Notes under the pieces: generated by a model
The model's input: only the letters and a program-made list of their open reading frames with translations
What the model was told of the DNA's origin: nothing
Database searches by the model: none
Source of the DNA: Amycolatopsis circi
GTDB taxonomy: Bacteria > Actinomycetota > Actinomycetes > Mycobacteriales > Pseudonocardiaceae
DNA length: 43,729 bases
Reading direction: 5' to 3'
NCBI RefSeq assembly: GCF_003385235.1
Contig: NZ_PQIA01000080.1
Coordinates: 1-43,729, forward strand
Program-made: the position numbers and the translations under genes
In this document: one piece after another, positions 25,514-32,857 of the stretch
Layout of the letters: each line of letters begins with the position of its first letter
How positions within the stretch are numbered: position 1 is the first letter of the stretch

Positions 25514-25841
25514 CCGAAGGTCCGCCCGTCACGACCCGCGCAATGCCGTGAAGGCCACCTTCACGGACTCTGAGTCCGTCAGGGTTCCCCTCACGGATTT
25601 CACCCGCCGCGCGACCTGAGTGTCCGTGAAGGGCTCCTTGGGGGAATTAGATTCCCCCAAGGAGCCCTTCACAGACGCTGGTTTGGCCAGGTGCCCCTCG
25701 CGACCCGCCGCGATGCCGTGAGGGGAACCCACGAGGTCCGTGAGGGGAACCATCACGGACTCTGAGTCCCTCAGGGTTCCCCTCACGGACTTCACGCAGT
25801 CAGGGCACCCGGCCCGACCTGAGTGCCTGTGAAGGCTTTGG
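25514..25841. repeat. Palindrome-dense spacer (about 330 bases, no gene)
   Basis: No credible gene is present. The stretch holds at least four palindromic units: CCGTGAAGG/CCTTCACGG at 25546-25566; GGACTCTGAGTCC at 25565-25577; a perfect 22-bp stem at 25626-25672 with a 3-base loop; and a 16-bp stem at 25736-25790 of the GTGAGGGGAACC family, preceded by another half copy at 25717-25731. Units share the order GTGA(A/G)GG ... GACTCTGAGTCC ... TTCCCCTCACGGA, also seen near 4100-4330. They separate two convergent genes and probably end both transcripts. Confidence 0.85.
25626..25672. terminator. Perfect 22-bp stem-loop between convergent genes
   Basis: Bases 25626-25647 pair exactly with 25651-25672 around the loop TAG. 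It is the strongest hairpin in the spacer and the best candidate for a bidirectional terminator. Confidence 0.65.
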
Positions 25842-27413
25842 TCAGGAGCGCTTGCGGCGAACCGCCACTGCCGCCACCAGCGCGCCGCCGATGAGCAGCA
25901 GCGCACCTCCGCCGATCAGGTAGCCGCGGATGTCCGCGCCGGTCGAGGCGAGCGGTCCCTGGTCGGACGGACCGGTTCCGGGGGCCACCCCGCCGGAGTT
26001 GTCGCTCGTGGTCGTGATCGGGACCGGGGCCTCCGACGACGAACTGGACGTCGTCGGGCTCGTGCTGCTGGCCGAGGACGCCGGCTGCGAACTCGACGAC
26101 GTCGCGCTGGACGAAGTCTCCGAGGACGACGACGTCGGCGCGGTCGACGAGGACGTCTCCGACGGGCCGGTCGGGACGGTGGAACTGGACGTCGTCGAAC
26201 TGGTCGACGTAGTCGAGGTCGCGCTCGACGAGGTCGTGCTGGACGACGTGGTGCTCGTCGGCTCAGTCGTCGTGGTCGACGTCGTGGAGGAAGTCGACGT
26301 GGTGCTCGATGTCGGCTCCGTGCTCGACGTAGTGGTGCTGGACGTGGACGTAGTGCTGGTCGGCGTAGTCGAAGTCGTCGGCGTCGTGCAGTCCGGCAGG
26401 TCCCCGTTGAACGGATAGGCGTGGAATTCCTGCCCGCCCGCCGCGCCCTCGGACGTGTGCAGCAGGTTGCCCGCGGTGAAGAACCGGCCGTTCGTGCCCG
26501 ACGCGGTGACCGTCGTGTCGCTGGACGGGTTGCCGACCAGCACGCTGCCCTGGAACTGCGCCTGCCCGGCGATCTTCACCTTCGACGCGTCCGGGAAGTT
26601 CCACAGCAGCTTCTCGCGCAGGTGGTTGATCGGGTCCTGGTCGGCGAGGTCGCCGGTGTAGGTGTTGATCACCCGGTTGCCGCCGACGAGGTTCACCAGG
26701 ACGGTCGCGCCCGCCGGGATGCCGGCGAACGCGAGGCCCTGCATGCCGCCGCCGGGGCCGGTGAGGTCGAAGTCGACGTTGAACACCTGCAGCGCGGACT
26801 TCCCGTCGCCGGTGAACAGCGTGCGGTAGCCCTCGTTCTTCGCCGTGCCGGTCGCCGCGGACTTGTCGTAGCAGGTGCTGGCTTCCTGCAGCTGCGTCCG
26901 GAGCTGCTTGTACGGCTCGGCCGCGTTCGGGTCCTGCTTCAGCGTGCCGACCACGGTTCCGGTGACAGTGCCGCCGTAGCGCACGACGCCGCCCTCCGCG
27001 AGCAGCCGCTGGTTCGGCGCGATGGTGACGTTCTTGCCGGTCGTCAGGAAATCGCTGCCGTCCGGCGGGGGCACGCGCGAGCCGACGCCCACGATGCCGA
27101 TGTTGTAGATCGAGGACGCGCCGGCCCGCTTCGCCATGTCGAAACCGCCGAGCACCACGACCTTGCCCTCGGCCTCGGCCGCGCCTTCGCGCACCAGGAA
27201 ATCGCCGCCGGCGAAGACGTTGATGCCGCTGTCCCGTCCCGCGAACCCCTCGTTGTGGACCGGCGGGTACTTGTCCGGGCAGGCGTCGCCGACGCACGGC
27301 CCCAGCCCCCCGGGCAACGGAGCGGCGCTCGCGCCCGGACCGGCCACAAACGCCACTGCACACACCGCCGCGGCGATCGCTCCGCCCACGACGGCCATTT
27401 TCCTGGCACGCAT
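25842..27413 (-). CDS. Sortase-anchored choice-of-anchor A surface protein
   Basis: The product has 523 residues. Order: signal peptide (VVGGAIAAAVCAVAFVAGPGASA, residues 8-30), a choice-of-anchor A-like domain (about 35-330; INVFAGGDFLV, VVVLGGFDM, LVNLVGGNRVI, AQFQGSVLVGNP), a Ser/Thr stalk of about 130 residues with many TTS/STT repeats, then LASTG, a hydrophobic span and RRKRS. LAxTG is the sorting motif read by class E sortases of high-GC actinomycetes, so the protein should be linked to the cell wall. ATG 27413 was chosen as it gives the clean signal peptide. Role unknown; adhesion or surface display is plausible. Confidence 0.88.
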   Translation of the reverse strand: MRARKMAVVGGAIAAAVCAVAFVAGPGASAAPLPGGLGPCVGDACPDKYPPVHNEGFAGRDSGINVFAGGDFLVREGAAEAEGKVVVLGGFDMAKRAGASSIYNIGIVGVGSRVPPPDGSDFLTTGKNVTIAPNQRLLAEGGVVRYGGTVTGTVVGTLKQDPNAAEPYKQLRTQLQEASTCYDKSAATGTAKNEGYRTLFTGDGKSALQVFNVDFDLTGPGGGMQGLAFAGIPAGATVLVNLVGGNRVINTYTGDLADQDPINHLREKLLWNFPDASKVKIAGQAQFQGSVLVGNPSSDTTVTASGTNGRFFTAGNLLHTSEGAAGGQEFHAYPFNGDLPDCTTPTTSTTPTSTTSTSSTTTSSTEPTSSTTSTSSTTSTTTTEPTSTTSSSTTSSSATSTTSTSSTTSSSTVPTGPSETSSSTAPTSSSSETSSSATSSSSQPASSASSTSPTTSSSSSEAPVPITTTSDNSGGVAPGTGPSDQGPLASTGADIRGYLIGGGALLLIGGALVAAVAVRRKRS

Positions 27414-27600
27414 GCGGCCGATCCTTACCCGGAGCGGCCGAAATACCTCAGTCAAAACACCGTAACCCACCCGAACGGGTCAGAAAATACCGCGCTCCTC
27501 AGACAAGTAGACTAGTGACGCTCCACACTCGACACCCCGCCGGAAGAATGTCCCGCAGTAGCCTCGCTCCTGTCGTTCCGCCCGACCAGAAAGCCTCCCG

Positions 27601-28272
27601 ATGCCCCCTCTCGTGCACCGGCACCCGCTCGCCGCGCAGGCCGCCGAAGTCCTTCTGGGACGCATTCGCGCCGGCGAATGGCCGCTCGGCCACAAATTGC
27701 CCGGGGAAACGACTTTGGCCGCACAACTGGGCGTCGGCCGTTCGACCCTGCGCGAGGCGATCCGCGAATTGGCGGGCAAAGGCGTGCTCGATTCCCGGCA
27801 GGGCTCCGGGGTTTTCGTGACCGCGCTGGACGTCGCCGAGGATTGGGACGCGGTGCTGCGCCGCGCCACCATCGGCGCGGTGCTCGAAGCGCGCATCGCC
27901 ATCGAAGCGGAAGCCGCCGCCCTCGCCGCACACCGGCGAACGCCGACCGACCTGCGCGCGATCCGCCGCGCGCTCGCGGCCCGCGCACTCGGCGACCCGG
28001 ACGTCGAATTCCTGGTGGACACCGACACCGCGTTTCACCGCACGGTGCTCGTCGCCGCGCACAACGACGTGCTCATCGAATTGTTCGACAGTTTCGTCCC
28101 CCGCGTCCACCGCGCGATGACGGACATGCTGCGCGCCCGGCCGATCACCGCGCCGGAGGAAGACCAAGCCGCGCACCTGGCGCTCGTCGACGCGATCGCG
28201 GACAAGGACGCGTCCGCCGCCGCGGAACTGAGCCGGGCGCACCTGACCGCCTTGAAGGAGGCACTTTCGTGA
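27601..28272 (+). CDS. GntR-family regulator, FadR subfamily
   Basis: The product has 223 residues. Residues 8-75 form the winged helix (LPGETTLAAQLGVGRSTLREAIRELAGKGVLDSRQGSGVFV), and the rest is an all-helical FCD domain with DTDTAFHRTVLVAAHNDVL, which holds two of the usual metal-binding residues. FadR-type regulators respond to organic acids or acyl compounds. It overlaps the following ABC ATPase gene (GTGA) and is therefore co-translated with it. It is divergent from the surface-protein gene. The ribosome site before ATG 27601 is weak. The effector is unknown. Confidence 0.87.
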   Translation: MPPLVHRHPLAAQAAEVLLGRIRAGEWPLGHKLPGETTLAAQLGVGRSTLREAIRELAGKGVLDSRQGSGVFVTALDVAEDWDAVLRRATIGAVLEARIAIEAEAAALAAHRRTPTDLRAIRRALAARALGDPDVEFLVDTDTAFHRTVLVAAHNDVLIELFDSFVPRVHRAMTDMLRARPITAPEEDQAAHLALVDAIADKDASAAAELSRAHLTALKEALS

Positions 28273-29075
28273 GCGAGGTCGTGCTGCAGCTGACCGACGT
28301 CGTGTTCCGCAGGCAGGGCAAGGAAATCCTGCACGGCGTGAACCTGACCGTGCGGGCAGGCGAACACTGGGCGCTGCTCGGCCCGAACGGCGCCGGGAAG
28401 AGCACGATCCTCGGTTTCTGCGGCGCGGTCACGCATCCGACGACCGGCACCGTCGACGTCCTCGGCGGACGGCTCGGCCGCGTCGAACTGCAGGCGTTGC
28501 GCCGCAGCATCGGCCACGTCGACCCGCGGCATCCGCTGCGTTCGCCGCTCACCATCCGGGAAGTCGTGCTGACCGGCATCACCGGAAGCATCGACACTCC
28601 CCCGCGCTGGCAACCCACCGCGGCGCAGATCTCCCAGGCCGACGAACTCATCGGTCTCCTGGGCCTGGACGGCAAGTCCGCCGAACGCTGGCCGACGCTC
28701 TCCCAAGGCGAACGCGGCCGCGCCCTGATCGCCCGCGCGCTGATCAGCGACCCTCGGTTGCTGCTGCTCGACGAGCCGTCCACCGGCCTGGACGTCGCCG
28801 CTCGCGAGCAGCTGCTCGAAACGATCGACCTGCTCGCCCGGACGCATCCCCGGCTCGCCTCCATCGTGGTCACGCACCATCTGGAGGAACTGCCGGAAAC
28901 GACGACGCACGCCTTGCTGATCGCGGACGGTTCGGTGGTGTCGTCCGGACCGATCGACCAGGCGGTGACCACGGCGAGCATCAGCCGGGCATTCGGTCAC
29001 CCGATCCGCGTCGACCGGCACGACGGCCGGTGGAGCGCCCGCGCCGCCCGCACGCGGTCCACCGAGGTCGCCTGA
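28269..29075 (+). CDS. Stand-alone ABC ATPase (YlmA/PhrA-like)
   Basis: The product has 268 residues. Walker A GPNGAGKST near 39-47, signature LSQGERGRA near 140, Walker B LLLLDEPSTGLD and H-loop VVTHHLEELP are all present. The GEHWALLGPNGAGKST sequence and SQGE signature are typical of the YlmA/PhrA/ModF-like soluble group. No permease or binding protein gene is adjacent, so an import role has no direct support. GTG 28269 overlaps the stop of the FadR-type gene. The tail, about 20 residues rich in Arg, is outside the domain. Confidence 0.85.
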   Translation: MSEVVLQLTDVVFRRQGKEILHGVNLTVRAGEHWALLGPNGAGKSTILGFCGAVTHPTTGTVDVLGGRLGRVELQALRRSIGHVDPRHPLRSPLTIREVVLTGITGSIDTPPRWQPTAAQISQADELIGLLGLDGKSAERWPTLSQGERGRALIARALISDPRLLLLDEPSTGLDVAAREQLLETIDLLARTHPRLASIVVTHHLEELPETTTHALLIADGSVVSSGPIDQAVTTASISRAFGHPIRVDRHDGRWSARAARTRSTEVA

Positions 29076-29285
29076 CCCGAGCAGTCGCACGCCGAGCCCG
29101 GAGATCGGCTTGCTCGGCTCGCGGAGATCGGGCACCCCCGCGGCTTCGGCGGCACACCCCCGCACCACCAACGCCGCCCGACCCGAGCAGCCGCACACCG
29201 AGCCACAAGCCCGACCGACCCGCCCCGCAGCGATCAGACCCTCCCACGGCTTCGGCGGCGCACCCCCGCACCGCCGAAGCCGCCA
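29074..29285. repeat. Degenerate 106-bp tandem duplication between convergent genes
   Basis: GACCCGAGCAG occurs at 29074 and 29180, and CGGCTTCGGCGG at 29141 and 29247, both exactly 106 bases apart, so two diverged copies lie head to tail. No gene is seen in this stretch. Confidence 0.75.
29247..29282. terminator. 12-bp stem-loop terminator candidate
   Basis: CGGCTTCGGCGG (29247-29258) pairs perfectly with CCGCCGAAGCCG (29271-29282) over a 12-base loop, just after the stop of the minus-strand MFS gene. The equivalent stem in the first tandem copy is broken. Confidence 0.6.
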
Positions 29286-29288
29286 GGC

Positions 29289-30512
29289 TCAAGCCGTCCG
29301 CAGCACTCGCCACGCGGAGAATCCCAGCAGTACCAGCTCCGCGGCCGAGAACCCGACCAGCGCGAGCGGGCTCGGCACCCACAGCAGCGTCATGCCGACC
29401 AGCAGCACCGGCACCACCAGCCCGGCGTAAGCCGCCAGGAAGATCCCGGCCAGCACCTCGCCCCGGGACAGCGGATCGGCCAGCGCGGCCACCGTCCCGA
29501 CCGAGGCGCGGAATCCGAGTCCCATCCCGCTTCCGGCGATCACCGAACCGACGAGGAACAACGCCAGCGAAGGCAGCAACGCAGCCACCGACAGCACCGC
29601 CAGCCCGATCGGCATCAGCACGAACCCCAGCTTCAGCTGTGCCCGCGGCGCCATCGACGCGAAGACCACCTGCGACACCGCCGCGGCGGCCAGCATCGAG
29701 CCCGCGGTGACCCCGGCGAGCATCCGGCTGTGCTCGTGCAGGCCCTCGGCGAGCAGGGTCGGCGCGAGCGACATGAACAGTCCGGTGATCGCGAACGCGG
29801 CGAACACCCCGATCGCCGCGCCGATGAACGCCGGCCGCGCCCCGGCGGGCAGCGACACCCGCTGCGGCCGGTAAGCCGGACGCTCCTCGCGCCGCTCGAC
29901 GGTCTCCGGCACCAGGCACACCGCGAACGCGGCGACCAGCAGCACGATCAAGAACACGACAAACGTACTGGTCAGCGGGCTGCCGATGTACTGCGCGAAG
30001 ACGCCGCCGACGACCGGGCCGAGCCCGAGCCCGCCCATATTGACGACGGTGGCGATCAGGCCGGAGCGGCCGAGATCCTGGTCCGGACGGGTCACCGCCC
30101 GCAGCTCAGACAGGTGCGCGGTGGCCGTCGCGGTCAGCGCGCCGATGCCCACGCCGCACACGAACCGCGCGATCAGCAGGCCCGGGACCTCCGGCCAGAG
30201 CAGGAACAAGACCGCGGACAGCACCTCGGCGAGCACCGAAGCGAGGATCACGCGGCGACGGCCGAGCCAGTCGCTGACGTGTCCGGCGAGGTAGAGGCTG
30301 GCCATCACGCCGACCGCGTAGGCCGCGAAAACGACGGTGACCAGGAACGTCGGAAACCCGTCCCGCTGCTGGTAGAGCGCGTACAGCGGGGTGGGCACGG
30401 TGGAGAACGCGAGGCACGCGGCGAACGCGAACGCGATCACCCGGAACCCCCAGCCATGGCTGACGCGCCATCCGGCCGGGGCGGTGAAAGCGGGCGGAAC
30501 TGTGGTGACCAT
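29289..30512 (-). CDS. MFS transporter
   Basis: The product has 407 residues with about 12 membrane spans. The loop motif GHVSDWLGRRRVIL near residues 77-90 is the MFS motif A, and GLGLGPVVGGVFAQYIG resembles antiporter motif C, pointing to efflux. The central loop (VERREERPAYRPQR) divides the two halves. It starts at ATG 30512 and is divergent from a LysR gene, a common pairing in which LysR activates the transporter on sensing its substrate. Substrate unknown. Confidence 0.87.
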   Translation of the reverse strand: MVTTVPPAFTAPAGWRVSHGWGFRVIAFAFAACLAFSTVPTPLYALYQQRDGFPTFLVTVVFAAYAVGVMASLYLAGHVSDWLGRRRVILASVLAEVLSAVLFLLWPEVPGLLIARFVCGVGIGALTATATAHLSELRAVTRPDQDLGRSGLIATVVNMGGLGLGPVVGGVFAQYIGSPLTSTFVVFLIVLLVAAFAVCLVPETVERREERPAYRPQRVSLPAGARPAFIGAAIGVFAAFAITGLFMSLAPTLLAEGLHEHSRMLAGVTAGSMLAAAAVSQVVFASMAPRAQLKLGFVLMPIGLAVLSVAALLPSLALFLVGSVIAGSGMGLGFRASVGTVAALADPLSRGEVLAGIFLAAYAGLVVPVLLVGMTLLWVPSPLALVGFSAAELVLLGFSAWRVLRTA

Positions 30513-30593
30513 GTCGACCTTCCAAGCGGGAACCTACGTCTGCAACGATCCCTCGCTCCACTCATCAAGTCCAACGAAAAGTGTTGGTCAGAG

Positions 30594-30612
30594 TTATCTG
30601 GATCAGCGATAA
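30594..30612. promoter_or_regulatory. Candidate LysR operator
   Basis: TTATC-N9-GATAA is a dyad of LysR size in the 107-base gap between the MFS and LysR starts, only 8 bases before the LysR ATG, so autoregulation is likely if it is the site. Confidence 0.5.
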
Positions 30613-30619
30613 TTAGGCG

Positions 30620-31525
30620 ATGGATACGCGCCAGCTCGAGTTCTTCGTCGCGGTCGCCGAGGAGCTGAGCTTCACGCGGGCGGCGCAGCGGCTGTTCGCC
30701 ACCCAGTCCACGGTTTCGGCGACGATCCGCGCGCTGGAGACCGACCTCGGCGCGACGCTCTTCGACCGGTCTACCCGCCGGGTCGCGCTGTCAACCGCGG
30801 GCGCGCTCTTCCTGCCCGAGGCGAAAGCCGCGCTGGAATCGGTGGAGCGGGCCCGCGAGGTGGTGCAGCAGGCGTCGGCCGGCCTGCGCGGGAGTCTCCG
30901 GATCGGCACGCTGACCAGCATGAACGCGTTCGACCTGCCGGTGTTGCTCGGCGCGTTCCACCGCAGGCACCCGCTGGTCGACCTGCACCTGACGGTATCC
31001 CTCACCGGCTCGTCCGGCCTCGCCGACGACGTCCGCCACGGCCGCCTCGACGTCGCCCTGCTCGGCCTCTCCCGAGCGGAACTGGGCGGCCTCGACGCGA
31101 CGCAACTGGCCAGCGTGCCGTACTACGCCGTGCTGCCGGACAGCCACCCGCTCGCCGAGCGCGCGTCGGTCGCACTGCCGGAATTGGACGGCGAGATGTT
31201 CGTCGACTGCCCGCGCGGCTTCGGGAACCGGCTGGCGGTCGACCGCGAATTCGCCGCGCTCGGGCTTTCCCGCCGGGTGACCGCCGAGGTCGCCGACCTG
31301 CGGACGGTGCCGCGCTACGTCGCCGCCGGGCTCGGCGTCGCGGTCCTGCCCGGCACCGCCCGGCTGACCATGCCGGGCGTCGTGTCGATCCCCGTCGCCG
31401 ACACGTCGCTGACCTGGCCGCTCACCGTCGTCGTCTCCGCGAAGCGGCCGCCGTCGCAGGCCCTGCGGACGCTGCTGGACCTGTTCGTCGCGGCCGCGGC
31501 GGAGGGAGATATTACGGAGTTCTGA
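30620..31525 (+). CDS. LysR-family transcriptional regulator
   Basis: The product has 301 residues, the usual LysR length. Residues 1-60 are the DNA-binding domain (MDTRQLEFFVAVAEELSFTR, then AAQRLFATQSTVSATIRALE), followed by the linker helix and the periplasmic-binding-like effector domain from about 90 (LRIGTLTSMNAFDLPVLLGAF). It is divergent from the MFS exporter and is probably its activator. The effector is unknown. Confidence 0.92.
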   Translation: MDTRQLEFFVAVAEELSFTRAAQRLFATQSTVSATIRALETDLGATLFDRSTRRVALSTAGALFLPEAKAALESVERAREVVQQASAGLRGSLRIGTLTSMNAFDLPVLLGAFHRRHPLVDLHLTVSLTGSSGLADDVRHGRLDVALLGLSRAELGGLDATQLASVPYYAVLPDSHPLAERASVALPELDGEMFVDCPRGFGNRLAVDREFAALGLSRRVTAEVADLRTVPRYVAAGLGVAVLPGTARLTMPGVVSIPVADTSLTWPLTVVVSAKRPPSQALRTLLDLFVAAAAEGDITEF

Positions 31526-31604
31526 CCGGGCCCCGGGCGGCCGGAATAGCGACCGGCGCCGCAGCGTCATCCTGTACACGGAGTTCGCGACGGGAGAGAA
31601 GGAA

Positions 31605-32102
31605 ATGACGGAAAAAGCGATCCTGGCCGGCGGGTGTTTCTGGGGCATGGAGGAGCTGTTCCGCCACCAGCCCGGCGTCACCGCCACCCGCGTCGGCTAC
31701 AGCGGCGGCGACGTCCCCCACGCCACCTACCGCAACCACGGCACCCACGCCGAAACCATCGAAGTCACCTACGACCCCGCCCACACCGACTTCCGCACCC
31801 TGCTGGAATTCTTCTTCCAGGTCCACGACCCCAGCACCAAAAACCGCCAAGGCAACGACCTCGGCGCCAGCTACCGCTCCGCCATCTTCTACACCACCGA
31901 CGAACAAAAACAGATCGCCGAAGACACCATCGCCGACGTCGACGCCTCCGGCCTCTGGCCCGGCAAAGTCGTCACCGAGGTCACCCCGGCCGGCGACTTC
32001 TGGGAAGCCGAGCCCGAACACCAGGACTACCTCCAGCACTACCCCAACGGCTACACCTGCCACTTCCCGCGCCCCGGCTGGAAACTCCCGAAGCGCGGCT
32101 GA
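31605..32102 (+). CDS. msrA: Peptide-methionine (S)-S-oxide reductase MsrA
   Basis: The product has 165 residues. It reduces S-methionine sulfoxide in proteins using thioredoxin-type reductants. The catalytic motif GGCFWGMEE is at residues 9-17, with GYSGG, HAETIEVTYDP and the substrate-binding FFFQVHDPST following, as in short actinobacterial MsrA. A second cysteine (YTCHFPRPG) near the C-terminus could serve as resolving residue. The ATG at 31605 has AGAAGGA upstream. A DUF427 gene starts two bases after its stop, so they form an operon. No msrB is visible nearby. Confidence 0.96.
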   Translation: MTEKAILAGGCFWGMEELFRHQPGVTATRVGYSGGDVPHATYRNHGTHAETIEVTYDPAHTDFRTLLEFFFQVHDPSTKNRQGNDLGASYRSAIFYTTDEQKQIAEDTIADVDASGLWPGKVVTEVTPAGDFWEAEPEHQDYLQHYPNGYTCHFPRPGWKLPKRG

Positions 32103-32104
32103 TC

Positions 32105-32857
32105 ATGACCGATTATCCAGCGGCAGCAGTCGAAACCGGACACGTGGAACCGGTCCCCCGGCGAGTGCGCGGAGTACTCGCCGGGAAGACCATTGTGGAC
32201 AGTACGCGGGCCAAGTACGTCTGGGAATGGCCCTATTATCCGCAGTTCTACTTCCCGCTCGACGACGTTCTCCCTGAGGTGCTCACGCCGGAGAACGAGG
32301 TCGACGGCCCGGCCCGACGGCACTCGCTGCACGTCGGCGAGGTCGAAAAGCCCGCTGCCGCTTGGATACACGGCGACGGGTCTGTCCTACCCGGACACGT
32401 CCGCTTCGCCTGGGACGTGCTGGACGCCTGGTTCGAGGAGGACGAACAGGTTTTCGTCCACCCGCGCAACCCGTACACGCGGGTGGACGCTTTGCGCTCG
32501 ATCCGGCACGTCCGAGTTCGGTTGAATGGCGTGACTTTGGCGGAATCCTCGTCGCCGGTGCTGTTGTTCGAAACCGGCCTCCCGACGCGGTATTACTTCA
32601 ACCGCACCGAAGTCGACTTCACCCACCTCGTCGCCGAACCCGCCATGGTCACCGCCTGCCCGTACAAGGGCGAGACGTCCGGCTACTGGTCCGTCCGCGT
32701 CGGCGACGTCCTGCACGAGCACCTCGCGTGGACGTACGCCTATCCGACCGCAGCGGTCCAGCCCATCGCCGGATTGGTGGCGTTCTACAACGAGATGGTG
32801 GACATCGAGGTAGACGGCGAACTTCTTCTCCGTCCGCACACGCACTTCTCGCAGTGA
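32105..32857 (+). CDS. DUF427 (NTP_transf_9) protein
   Basis: The product has 250 residues and is soluble. It contains two DUF427 repeats: first around residues 15-110 (RVRGVLAGKTIVDSTRAKYVWE, YYPQFYFPLDDV), and the second around 130-235 (VRVRLNGVTLAESSSPVLLFE, then LPTRYYFNRTEVDF, ACPYKGETSGYWSV). The family has a defined fold with unknown biochemical function. It directly follows msrA, which hints at a link with oxidative stress but does not prove it. Its stop is immediately adjacent to the stop of the convergent glycosyltransferase-acyltransferase gene, leaving no terminator space. Confidence 0.88.
   Translation: MTDYPAAAVETGHVEPVPRRVRGVLAGKTIVDSTRAKYVWEWPYYPQFYFPLDDVLPEVLTPENEVDGPARRHSLHVGEVEKPAAAWIHGDGSVLPGHVRFAWDVLDAWFEEDEQVFVHPRNPYTRVDALRSIRHVRVRLNGVTLAESSSPVLLFETGLPTRYYFNRTEVDFTHLVAEPAMVTACPYKGETSGYWSVRVGDVLHEHLAWTYAYPTAAVQPIAGLVAFYNEMVDIEVDGELLLRPHTHFSQ

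Noticed and set aside
25540..25840. Possible CRISPR array because of closely spaced repeats
   Set aside because: The units are palindromes of different arm sequence and length with no regular spacers; no cas genes are near.
25930..26418. Plus-strand frame rich in Val/Asp/Glu
   Set aside because: It is the antisense reading of the Ser/Thr stalk of the surface protein, with no start or ribosome site of its own.
27500..27520. FadR-type operator in the spacer before the GntR gene
   Set aside because: Only partial matches to the TNGTNNNACNA consensus with wrong spacing.
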